From positions 1-64,000 of the forward strand of contig JAECUM010001088.1 in assembly GCA_016617855.1 (NCBI GenBank): a stretch of 64,000 nucleotides of DNA. Reading direction: 5' to 3'. Positions 12,979 through 23,740 of the stretch are shown one piece after another. The first letter of the stretch is position 1. Each line of letters starts with the position of its first letter. The position numbers were made by a program, and so were the translations under genes. The stretch comes from Megalonaias nervosa. Its lineage: Eukaryota; Mollusca; Bivalvia; Unionida; Unionidae. Under the pieces are notes generated by a model, which was not told the origin of the DNA, made no database searches, and saw only the letters and a program-made list of their open reading frames with translations.

Positions 12979-13192
12979 TACCATATTTACTCCCATATAA
13001 GTCAGATGCAGCATAGATTGCATTCAGATCTGCCTGTTGCTTATTGTGCTGGCATATCTGGCAAATGTTAGGATTAATTAGTTGAAGGAAAAAAAACAAC
13101 ATAGATCATAATCTGCTGGAACATTATGCAATGGCAGATCAGGATCTGTCTTGTTTGCAGAGGGACCTGATTTATAAGGAAGTATATACTGC
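12979..13192 (+). mobile_element. Family B foldback element, diverged
   Basis: It starts with TACCATATTTACTCCCATAT and ends with TTTATAAGGAAGTATATACT. The arms are more diverged (GATCTGCCTGTTGC; GGCAGATCAGGATCTG) and the spacer reads GGATTAATTAGTTGAAGG. Confidence 0.7.
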
Positions 13193-13962
13193 ATTTTTTC
13201 ATGGGTTAAGAGTTTTTGTAGATTCCATTATTGCTAATAGCAGTGAATTTAAAAACAGAGCACCATCATCCTCCTGTGGTAAACAATAGGATCTCTTGCC
13301 TTAAATATCCATTAAATTATCTACTGATGAAAATGTCATTTTTGGCAAAAAACACAGAATGCTGTATCCCCAAAAATTACATGAATTCATTGTATGTAAA
13401 TGCAGATTGCATCTAAATACAGACAAGGAGTTTTGGAGGATCCTCAATGAAAGAAAATACAGTAATACTAATATAAATGGGCCCCAATTCCAGTGTCATG
13501 AATTTCAAAATTCGGCAATGTTCCCAATTTTTATTGTGTGTAGTTGACATTAATACATTTCATTCAGTTAATTGATACAAAGTTTTTCTCCAAAAGATGG
13601 TCTAGGGATCCCATTTCCCATCACCCTTGAAAAATAAGCTAATCTGTGTGCAAACACTAAATCTGATACTAGCTGTAATATGCATACGAAGGGAAAGAAA
13701 AATTTAAATGTGCAAGTTAAAGGTGTGAAAATCATTTTCCTATGGTCAAAGTGAAAAAATTTGAAATGTAAAATTTGGTAGACTGAAAGTGCAAACAATG
13801 GTCATCACACTAGGTTCCAACCATTTAATTTTCTTGTGGTGGTGGGGACTGGGATTTTCTTGCAACCAGGATATTTATTTTTCATTTATCTCAAGATATT
13901 TTTTGGAACTTGTATGTTGAATGGAATTACGGGTAGTTTTTTTTTTTTTAGTTGTACTGGCG
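13193..13962. other. No feature seen
   Basis: Several short frames on both strands, none with recognisable motifs. Confidence 0.55.
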
Positions 13963-14457
13963 CTAGACCAGAAGAACTTATGGGAATGGCCTGTTGTCTG
14001 TTATCCATTGTCCATCCATTAATTAGAACAAGTTGCTACTCCAAAGAAACTACTTCGAGGATTGCCATGAAACTTTACACACACACATTCATTCCAAGGT
14101 CTAGGTGATCCTAAATGAAAATGGTGCTGTTTGAACATCCAGTATGGCTGCTGAAATGGACATCTTGAAAATCTTATCACTACTCATTAGAGTGAATGGT
14201 CATATCAGCATGTGGTTTTCACTATTGGTATGTGGCTTTCACGAAACGTCTAATAACGTCCAGGTCATCCCAAATGAAAATGGTGCCAATCTTATGTCCA
14301 ATATGGCTGCCATACCAGTTGATTTGAAAATCTTGTTCATGGATATCAGAGATAGTTTCAATACTCAGCAGTTGAGAAGAAGAAATGGTATTATCTTGAA
14401 TTATTGGACATTTTTCTCAGATAGTTGAACATCAGTCCTTTTGAGGGACATTTTTTT
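13963..14457 (+). mobile_element. Family A element, short: head, few monomers, tail
   Basis: It has the head (CTAGACCAGAAGAAC; GAGGATTGCCATGAAACTTT), only about two monomers, then the tail with ATCAGAGATAGTTTCAA and the hairpin AGTCCTTTTGAGGGACA at 14434-14450. Having both ends with a short core supports the view that the number of monomers varies between otherwise equivalent elements. Confidence 0.8.
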
Positions 14458-14491
14458 TCAAATCGGAGCAAGAATATTTTTTTCTTCAACT

Positions 14492-15052
14492 TACCATATA
14501 TACTCAATTATAAGTCAAGTCAAACTGCAAAGAACAAAAATCATGATCTGCCTTAGCATGATACACCTGCTGCAGATCAGGGTCTGTGCTATTTCTACTG
14601 ATTACTCCTAACAAACTGCACAGACCCAGATCTGCTGGCACATAATGTGATGGCACATAATGTGACGGCACATGTGTATGTGTGTGATTTACATTTTTAT
14701 GTAGCTTTAAAAATTTTTCAGTCATATCACTATGACGACTGCAGTTTATAGTGATGTCTAGCACTGGCACATCATGCTGCAGATATGTAGCATGATATCC
14801 CACCCAGTCACATTATCCTGACACTAAGCTGACCAGTCCTAACACTAATCTCTTAATGCTGAGCCCCTAGTGAGGCAGCTGTTAGTAACATTTTTGGAAG
14901 TCTTTGGTATGACTCGGCCAGGGTTCAAACCCTCGACCTCTGCATCCAAGGCAGATGCTCTAACCATTAGGCCACTGGAGCAGTCATGATGGCACATCTG
15001 AGTCTTTAGAGTTTGCAGTTGGGTTTGTCTTATAAGCGAGTACATGTGGTAT
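14492..15052 (-). mobile_element. Family B foldback element split by a SINE
   Basis: The left part starts TACCATATATACTCAATTAT and the right part ends TCTTATAAGCGAGTACATGT. A minus-strand family C SINE (14659-14987) lies in the loop of the second hairpin, flanked by GATGGCACAT on both sides. Confidence 0.8.
14659..14987 (-). mobile_element. SINE family C, tRNA-derived, nested in family B
   Basis: On the minus strand the 5' part has a polymerase III box A (GGCCTAATGGTTAGAGC) and box B (GGTTTGAACCC). The body includes GGACTGGTCAGCTTAGTG and AGACATCACTATAAACTG, and the 3' tail is (TG)-rich. Direct repeats GATGGCACAT flank it (14649-14658, 14988-14997). The copy is non-coding. Confidence 0.85.
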
Positions 15053-16844
15053 CTAAGGGCAGGATATTTTTTTAAAAATCCCAAGGTCTCCTTCACCAGC
15101 CACAAAACAAAATACTCTCTTAGTACAAAAGTCTGAAAGTGGAAGCAGAAAAAAACCTGCCACAAGAGATGAATAAGAATCTTATGTATCCTTTGCCAAG
15201 GCCAGTTAAGGTGAAATCAGGATCTGTAATTAGCAGTGTGAAATATCTAACAGCTACAGAGCACATCATTCTCTGTTTACATCTTCTGTCTCTTACTTTT
15301 GCCAAACTGATTTACCCAACGGATTCTTTTGTATACAGATTCTAACTGGAATCTGATTGTTAGTCTGATTGTTAGTCACCTGGCTTATGTGTCTAGATAT
15401 TGAATTTTTTTGTACATGCATCAATCAAGAATCAGGTGTAGATGTGTGGTCCACTGGTGCAGAAAAAGGGGCTAGGCTCCTTAAAAAAAAGCAATTACTG
15501 CATTACACATTTTAGTTCGTTGATTTACACAAGTTGGATAACACAGATAATGTATGATGGGGAGATGAAAAGAGTATTGGTAGAGATTTCTCTGTTAATA
15601 CCTTTGAGTCCCCACCCTGTAATGTCATTGATGTCACACAAAAAATATTGTCTGACATATCTTATGATCTTATGATCTGGGATTTCTTTCAAGCTTTTAA
15701 ACGATCAGCTCTTTCCCATCATGCCAACATATCACAATTTGTTTGAGGTACAGCAGGCACATTATTATAACAGTCTTCTGTTTTGGAAATCTAGCAGGTA
15801 GATATGGAGAAAGATTTTTAATTGTTATAGTTATTGTTAACATTTAGAAATTTTGGTAAACTTTGCGACCTTCCTTTTTTTGTGTTTGAATAAGTTGCAG
15901 AATGTATACCTGAACATATTTCCAGTACAGAATGCTTTTGTGGGTGTTATATGATGGAAAATGTTAGAGCAGATTGATTTTTTCAAACTTGAAAACATGT
16001 CAGATAAAAAAAGGAATAAATCAACACAGCTTTACAAACATTAAAAGGAGAATATGCGAGTAATTTACTACATCACTTTGATCATTGCAGAATTTCAATT
16101 CATGATCATTCAGTGAAAGTTACATTTGTTGAATAGTTGAAGTGAGTGCTGAATATAAATAATTTTTCACTATATTCTTGTATGTTTGTATTCTGGTTCT
16201 AATCCATATGGATTTTGCTCTTGGTAACAAGAATTTTGACTAGTTGCAGAACCAGGTTAGTAGCAAAAATAATGCATCTTTTTCATATGCACTGTAATTT
16301 GGGCATGTAATATATAGATTTTACTTTTTATGCAGATATTATGCTTTTTGAAATTTATAATAGCAATAATTATGCTTATATCTCGGGGGGGGTTGGGGGT
16401 TGTCATGTATGCATAATAGTATGCAAACATGTTCTACATTGTATTTAGATATTATTTGAGAGGGAAAAAAAAAACATTTTTACTATTCGTAGGAAGTAGA
16501 AACAGCTCATTTTTGTACTATAACGTTGTTCTAGAACTATTGTGAATTATTCAAAGGAGTTCCAGACAATTTCATTTTGACAATGTCATGATTCTTGGCA
16601 GACCAGTATGTTTCTGGTTTTGAAATTTATAAGGAACATTTTATTTTTGTCGACATTCATAGAATTTTATCAGGATTATTTTGGATTTAATTCATAATAC
16701 TGTAAGTTCCTCTCAAGTTTTCATTTATAACTTTGATAACTAAATTATTATAAATTTGTTAAGTTTTACTAAACCTTGGTTTTGATTCTTTCTTTTACTT
16801 AGTTTTTATGACCAATGAGTCATAATACAAGGTGTATTTCATTC
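15053..16844. other. No feature seen
   Basis: AT-rich; a G-run (GGGGGGGGTTGGGGG) lies at about 16385. Confidence 0.55.
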
Positions 16845-18010
16845 TTAGTGAAAGTGGTGTTAATGGGACATCTAATATGGCTGACATAATGGCCATCTTC
16901 AAAAGCTTCTTATTGCTTCTCTACCTGAATGGATGGTCACATGAGGATGAGGTTTTCATTAAAAGACTTCTTGTGATGTCTAGTTATTTGTACTGGTATA
17001 TGAAAATGGTTATGATCTGCCACCATGGTAGTCATCTTGAAAATCTTTATTTCTACTCCTCCTTAACAGATGGTCATATTGACATAGGATTTTCACCAGT
17101 AGAGTTCTTATTATGTCTTTGACCTAAATTTGAATGGTGCAAATCTGATATCCAGAATGGTCATCACGGCAGAATGGTCATCTTGAAAATCTTGTTATTC
17201 TATTCCTGAACAGAAGTTCATATCCTCATCGAAATGGGTTTCACTGAAAGTCTTCTAATGATGTCCAGTTGGTTCAAAATGAAAATGGTTCCGATTTGAT
17301 CTTCATTATGACTGCCACCAGACCAATCCTTAAAATCTGGTTATATTGTTGTTCCTTCTTAATGGATGGTCATATTGACATGGGGTTTTCCCCAAAGACT
17401 TCTTATAATATCTAGTTAGGCTTAAAAATGGTGCTGATCTGACATACAGTATGGCCACCATCACAGCTATCGTGAAAATCTTGTTGACACTATTCCCCCT
17501 TGATGGAAGAATCGTTATCGATATGGAATTTTTACCAGAAGATTTTTTTAAATATTGAGCTAGTTATAAATTAAAACGTTTCTGATCTGAACTTGAATGT
17601 TCTGTTTTGGCTATTTTGAAAAATCTACTTACTGCTAATACTTCTGAATGGATGGTGATATTGACATGGGATTTTAACCAGACAACTTCTTAGCTGCCCA
17701 TATATTAAAGGGGTGCTAAACTGACATCCATCCAGCATCTCTACCACTACAGGCATCGTGAAAATCTTGCAATCACTACTCCTAATTGATGGTCATATTC
17801 ACATGGGGTTTTCACCAAAGATGTCTAAAGATGTGATTTTGCATGCAGTATGGCTGTCACAGTGACTACTTTGAAACTTATGTTTGCTTAGAAATATAAT
17901 AGATGGTTTCAACACTCATCAGTTGAAAAGAACAAACGGTCTGATCTTAAAATCATGGAAATTCTTTTCAGCCACTGGAGGATAAGTCACTTCAAGGAAC
18001 TGTTGTTGTC
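16845..18010 (+). mobile_element. Family A element, eight monomers plus tail
   Basis: Eight monomers recur at about 141, 148, 144, 146, 145, 140 and 110 bp, measured on the TTGAAAATCTT block. The tail starts near 17885 (GATGGTTTCAACACTCATC) and has a decayed hairpin AGTCACTTCAAGGAACT at 17985-18001. The head is absent or too diverged to see. Confidence 0.8.
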
Positions 18011-18545
18011 TTTTTGCACATTTGTGTGTTCTTTCATTGTGTATTTGCTGGATGGCACAATAAATACAATCTGTTTTCAGTGTCCATGATTTCATTTTCT
18101 TCTCAGTATTCATTTCACTCTCTTTCTCTTGCCCAACCTATTGTTGCTATCTAAATCGTTCCTGCTTAGATTTAATTTTTTTTTCTGTTGTAATTTAATA
18201 TCTTTCATTATTCATGAATGCATGATAAATATGAGCAGTTGTTAATTTGACTTTTCATGTTACTTGGTAAATTATTCGATTTTGATTCAGACATACAAAA
18301 GACAGTGTCTGACATCATACATGAATATTCCACTTGGTAACATCCATCATTGGCATACTACATGATGTTACCCCACAGTATGGATGTGGGTTACCATAAT
18401 TCGTAACACTTGGAAAAATATGATGAGCAAGCCACTGACATTAGAATACAATGCCTGAAATGATGTCAGGCCAAAATGGAGCTGAATGAGTTCAACGTGT
18501 GAGTCTACAAGTGATGTGGTGGTTTGTTTACTCAAGACGCTGTCG
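18011..18545. other. No feature seen
   Basis: Unassigned sequence between a family A tail and the 47-bp array. Confidence 0.55.
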
Positions 18546-18827
18546 TTCCCAGTGTCAGGCGCAAACTGGTGTATTGGCTTGTAGCTTGGTGATTCCTGGT
18601 GTCAGGTGTAAACTGGTGTATTGCCCTGTAGCTAGGTGATTCCTGGTGTCAGGTGTAAATTGGTGTGTTGCCTTGTAGGTAGGTGATTCCCAGTGTCGGG
18701 TGTAAACTGGTGTATTACATTGTAGCTAGGTGATTCCCAGTGTCAGGTGTAAACTGGTGTATTGCCTTGTAGGTAAGTGATTCTCAGTGTCAGGTGTAAA
18801 CTGGAGTATTGCCTTTTAGCTAGGTGT
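18546..18827. repeat. 47-bp minisatellite, 6 copies
   Basis: Units of GTGTCAGGTGTAAACTGGTG then TATTGCCTTGTAGCTAGGTG at 47-bp steps (18546, 18593, and so on). Units differ at a few positions. Confidence 0.9.
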
Positions 18828-18908
18828 CTCATGGACCATTCAGTAATCTGGAGATGTATCAGCATTTCAGTGTGTGGTAATATGTACATGAAAATGCATT
18901 TTGTGCGT

Positions 18909-19380
18909 AACACACCTTTATTACAAATTCACTTTAATTGGTTTGCATGGCACTTTGATGGCACATCAGCACAATCTTGGCCATGGTGACAATTAAAATT
19001 TAGATGTCCTCACAAAAAGGCATGCAGAATAAATATAAAGGCCAGTGAAGAGTAAAATCCAATAATTACATAGTCAGATTTTTATTATTACCACACTTTT
19101 TACATCCCTGAACCAGCACGGTGGGATGGGATGGATTGGGATGGGGAACACACCTTTATTACAAATTCACTTTAATTGGTTTGCATGGCACTTTGATGGC
19201 ACATCAGCACAATCTTGGCCATGGTGGCAATTAAAATTTAGATGTCCTCACAAAAAGGCATGCAGAATAAATATAAAGGCCAGTGAAGAGTAAAATCTAA
19301 TAATTACATAGTCAGATTTTTATTATTACCACACTTTTTACATCCCTGAACCAGCACGGTGGGATGGGATGGATTGGGGT
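18909..19380. repeat. Near-perfect 238-bp tandem duplication
   Basis: AACACACCTTTATTACAAAT begins at 18909 and again at 19147. The copies differ at only a few bases (for example GGTGACAATT versus GGTGGCAATT, AATCCAAT versus AATCTAAT). No gene is visible in it. Confidence 0.9.
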
Positions 19381-20084
19381 GGGGGAATGGTCAATTTTTA
19401 TTTTGTAATATAGGGAGGGTGGATACACAGATAGGCAAATAGATTGATGTGAATGTCCAATCATGCAAGGAGAGACTGATTTGTAGACACTAATGTACAT
19501 AGTGGACACTTATGCACTGCCTGCTGCATCTTGGTTTGACCCTATAGCTTTATATGTTAAATGGTGATGAACTGTACTGATGACCAAGGTGTTAAATATC
19601 AGTCTGCCCATGTGACCCCACAACAATCTAGGATACCCCAAAGGTGATTTATGGGCTTGATAATACTGCTGATCCCTTTCTACTTGGAAGGAGCTGGAAC
19701 TAGCCACACTCCATCAAACCTTCAATCCACACCAAGATAACAGAGACTGTTTTGTAGAATTATTGTTTTAATAGCCTTGGCAAGCTTGTCAATTAGAAAT
19801 CTGACAGAAGGCATTTGTCACACTCAAGCAGCTAATGGTGATTAGGACAATCTGGGCTACATTTTCCAAATATACTGCACCATTAATGACCAAGTATTAG
19901 AAAGGAATTAATGAGTTTTTGAATTACTATTACAGAAAAGATATTGTGAGGTTAAGAAAGGACAAAACCAGTAGCCTACATGATGCTTGGAGGGATTCAG
20001 AATCAGATCTTTAAAGTGCAAAACATTAAAAATTATCATTTGATTCCTGTAACAAATGCATTGTCTTGCATTGTTTTTTATTCG
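19381..20084. other. No feature seen
   Basis: Unassigned sequence after the tandem duplication. Confidence 0.55.
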
Positions 20085-20280
20085 TATGGTAAAAACTGTT
20101 ATGAGCGACCTCTGCTATGAGCTACCACCTGTCATTTCTGTTCACAATCGTAATGCACAGATTGATTTTATTATATAAATGCTCTGTCATGAGTGACCAC
20201 CTGCTGAACATGACTGGCAACTGTGATGTCTTGGCAAAATATTCATTTTGACACTGCTATGAACAACCACATCGCAAAAA
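20085..20280. mobile_element. Family F-like degenerate copy
   Basis: Recurrent TGTTATGAGCGACC, TATGAGCTACCACCTG and CATGAGTGACCACCTG are the internal units of family F, but the ends are not recognisable. Confidence 0.45.
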
Positions 20281-20446
20281 CAAGGATATAATCCACTGAC
20301 CTTTATTTAATCCCAGTAACAACGACTGCCCATACCATTCTAAAAAAATAAATAGGCTGGCTACTGAATCTAAAATTTTGTAAGTATGCTTTTAGGGTTT
20401 TATAGTTTCTGTTGTAAACCAGACTAAAGTATATGTAGATTATTCC

Positions 20447-20545
20447 CTAGCCTGGTTCCCTGCTTCGTATGCTCCTTGCGCTGTTCTCCACTATTCGTAT
20501 AGGGGAGAGCAATGCAGGGAGCATGTGAAGCAGGGAACCAGACAA
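20447..20545. mobile_element. 99-bp foldback element with 8-bp flanking repeats
   Basis: The left arm CTGGTTCCCTGCTTC pairs with GAAGCAGGGAACCAG at the right end, and pairing continues through ATGCTCC / GGGAGCAT to a four-base TCGT loop within CTATTCGTATAG. Most mismatches are G-T pairs. ATTATTCC flanks it on both sides (20439-20446, 20546-20553). Confidence 0.7.
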
Positions 20546-20553
20546 ATTATTCC

Positions 20554-21570
20554 CGCACTTAGCCTGCTTCCTGGCCTTATCATAGATGTATGAGTAGGAC
20601 CCAGCATCTCCATGAATGACCGTATCACAAGAACATCAATACCACTGACCTATTTGTAATTAATTGTTAAAATGACCGCTTGATTAGTAACGATTGTTCT
20701 GATAAAACAAACATAAAAAGAACCATAATAAACAAAAAACAGAAAAAAGGATTGTGGCTACTGGTGATAGATGCTACAGTCTGTAAACCAGGCTAATGTA
20801 CATGTCACAAATTGTCATTGTAGTGCCGAAATTGAAATTGACGTAGTGGTTGTGTATATTGTTTGTCTTTCAAGTTAATCCATATTGCCTGGAGTAGAAT
20901 AAGGTCATTCAATGTCTATTAAACCAGCAAGAGAGAATTGTTTGTGGGATTTGACTGATAGTATTCAAGACTTCTGATGTTTGTTGTTTTTTCCCCTGAT
21001 GTTTAGCGATTACATACCAATCAAAGCTGTCGTCTATTCAAGTTGGTGTGAAAGGGTTACACACTTTCTTTATTGAGTTAATCCCTTCATGTCTTCTTTG
21101 AATGAAGTTGTTCACTTTTGTCTCTGAGTAAATGGTTCTGTTTCTGGATGAGATAATTGTTTCTTTTTATTTCATTAATTGTTAGATATGCAATGCACAT
21201 GTATAGATTTTTCATATTTTCCCAAAACCCAGCTAAAACCATCTTTACGTTTGATATTACAACTGAACACTAATAATGTTAATACCTAGAACCTTAATAA
21301 CAATGGACAAACCTCCAACTAAAAAGAGACAAATTTTAAGGATGGAGAAAAATTATTGTAACTGAAAGAAGTGAAAAAGCAGACCACCCGCAAAGAAGCG
21401 GTTTAAACATTGGTAAAACAAATTTAGGTTGTTATAAAGGAAAAGGAGTAAACCAAAAACGATTTCATATGCATATATATGTGATCTTCAAATGTAAATG
21501 TGATTTCATGTTTAATGATAGAAGTATATATTTGTTGCTATATAATTTTGTTTTTAGGTGAATGCATACA
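20554..21570. other. No feature seen
   Basis: Unassigned AT-rich sequence. Confidence 0.55.
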
Positions 21571-21831
21571 ATATTTGGGGCCCCGAGTAGCCGACTGGTC
21601 TAAAGCGCTCACCGTTATGGATCGCTGCCATCTCACCTCTGTCTGCGTGAGGTTGAGTCTCGGATTCAGCTCATGTGGTTGTGTGAAAAAGCTTGCCAGT
21701 AGCTTCTCGTGGGTCGGTGGTTCTTTCCGGGGTTTTCCCGCGTTCTTCTTCCACCATTTATACTGGCCGCCATGTATAGCCTATCTTGTGCTGAAAAATG
21801 GCGTTAACCCTAAAATAACAACAACAACAAA
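21571..21831 (+). mobile_element. SINE family D, tRNA-Ser/Leu-like head
   Basis: The head GCCCCGAGTAGCCGACTGG carries a box A; the box B region is GAGGTTGAGTCTCGG. A conserved body CGTGGGTCGGTGGTTCTTTC and a 3' tail of CAA repeats follow. GCATACA occurs on both sides (21564-21570, 21832-21838). Confidence 0.85.
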
Positions 21832-21929
21832 GCATACAGTAATACAGTCTTTTAGCAAGAACTGCTAATAAAGAATAGAATATATGTACAGTGAATGTGG
21901 TTATTTTTCTTTAAATTGTTCTGAAACTG

Positions 21930-22036
21930 GACCTTGGAAACTGGTCTTTATGTACAAACCTGCTATGAGAGACCACCTGTCTTGAGAAACTGTTTTTGGT
22001 TGGCAGAAGGGGCGGTCTCTCATAACAGGTTTTACT
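21930..22036. mobile_element. Family F copy, short
   Basis: AACCTGCTATGAGAGACCAC and the right end CTCATAACAGGTTTTACTG followed by TA. The left region GACCTTGGAAACTGG is shared with the copy at 44279. Confidence 0.6.
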
Positions 22037-22281
22037 GTAATACTGATTAAAACAAAACAATTGAAATATAAACATCATTTATTTATTACTGCAGAATCTG
22101 TAATTTGTATAGTGTATTGAATCAGAATATCAAATGGCTCCATTGATTGTAACACCATTATTTTTTAAGGCAGATTTGTAATGGATGTAATGCAGTGCAT
22201 TTGTTTTCATTTGCCTATATATAAATCATTCTGAATTGAGACCAAATCATTCTTTACTAGGAAGTTTCTCAAGTTTTTAAA

Positions 22282-22608
22282 GGATCTCTGTGGTGGCCTA
22301 GTGGTTAGAGCATCCGCCTCGGATGCAGGAGTTCGTGAGTTGGAACCCCAGCTGAGCCATATCAAAGACTTCTAAAAATGGTACTAACAGCTGCCTTGCT
22401 AGGTGCTCAGGATTAAGAGGTTAGTGTTAGGACTGGCCGGCCTGGTGTCACGATAATGTGACTGGGTAGAACATGGTGCTGCATGTCTGTGGCATGATGC
22501 CCCAGTGCTAGACATCACTATAAACTGCCACACTGCAGACATCATAGCGATATGACTGAAAAATCGTTAAAGCTATGTTAAAAATCCAAATCACACACAC
22601 ACACAGAG
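22282..22608 (+). mobile_element. SINE family C, tRNA-derived, with clear TSD
   Basis: Flanked by a perfect 11-bp duplication AAGTTTTTAAA (22271-22281, 22609-22619). Box A is GGCCTAGTGGTTAGAGC and box B GAGTTGGAACCCC (one change from the consensus). The 3' end is (CA)n, so the tail is a dinucleotide microsatellite rather than poly(A). Confidence 0.9.
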
Positions 22609-22619
22609 AAGTTTTTAAA

Positions 22620-23649
22620 CCATTCATTGTTTTACATTTTTAGAAATTTACTTTTTGGGAAATAGCTCGGATTGTAACCTGATGTAAATCAACCACAAAG
22701 GCATACTGTTGCAGAAAACCATTGTAATCACTCACCAATATGCCCTTTTCTTTCTCTGTTTGACAAGGAAATCAACTATCTTCATCCTGTGAAATTTTGA
22801 TACATTTTTCAAGATTCATTCTGCTGTTTTATGAGTGATAAGTTCCATGTCCCCATGCTTCACTATGTTATAAACCTTATATACATTGTATACATTCAAT
22901 TAACAGTAGTGCAAGAAAATGCATACCATCATGGTGGAGTGGTCAGAATTTTAGACAGAAAATCAAAATGTAACATCAAGTTAAAACTGGATTTTTTTAT
23001 TCATGCTTTGAAACAAACTGTAATTAATAACAACACTATTCCAAGCAATTTAGTTACTTTGTACAACATGCACAATGTTGTAGTATAAGAAACAAAGGTC
23101 ATCAGAAGGCACTTAAAACAAGATCCACAATCTGCTTAGACCATCCATAGTCCTTATCTGATGGGATTGATGGACATAAATTAGAGGGTTTGGGAATGTT
23201 TTAGCTATACAAACTGCCGAAAGAATGATAAGATTTTGATAAGCTAGCCCTAGTTTACCAGCTGTTTTGGCTTTAGTCTACTACCAACAAGAAATTAGTG
23301 TGAAGGATAAAATCAAGGAATACACTTTAAAAGTCATCAGTCTTCACTCTTTGAGATAAGAGTGAATCTCAAACATTCCCAGAAGGATTCATCAAGAGAC
23401 TGGAATGTAATTAGGAGACTACAAGTCCACACATCACTGATTCTCTGTTAGACAGTTCTGATTATGAATGTACTGGATCTGGACACATGCACACACACCC
23501 CCACACCCCACACCCCACACACACAGATGGTAATCTGTGGTTATAGTAATGGGGAAAAATGTTAAATCCTATAGTTTGAGGATGGAATCAGGTCTGAAAG
23601 AAACTTTGGAGTAACCTGCCACAGTTGGAAATTCATAATCATTTACCCC
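22620..23649. other. No gene seen; CA tract inside
   Basis: The 85-codon + frame at 22831 has no recognisable motif. Confidence 0.55.
23485..23526. repeat. Imperfect (CA)n tract
   Basis: CACACA with CCCCACACCCC interruptions. Confidence 0.85.
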
Positions 23650-23740
23650 TGTCTTTCCTCCATCAAAAATACTTGCCACAATATATAGCTTTTCATGTGC
23701 TGATAAATGGTATTAAACCCACAAGACCAAACCAAACATT
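23650..23740 (+). mobile_element. SINE 3' fragment, family D-like tail
   Basis: TCCTCCATC, TATAGCTTTTCATGTGCTG and ATAAATGGTATTAAACCCA, then CAAGACCAAACCAAAC, resemble the 3' part of family D with a different tail. A similar tail end is at 52045-52078. Confidence 0.45.

Noticed and set aside
21571..21868. 122-codon frame, and tRNA-like sequences at the SINE heads as functional tRNA genes
   Set aside because: The frame is SINE family D. The tRNA-like parts are followed by SINE bodies and flanked by target-site duplications, so they are retroposon heads.
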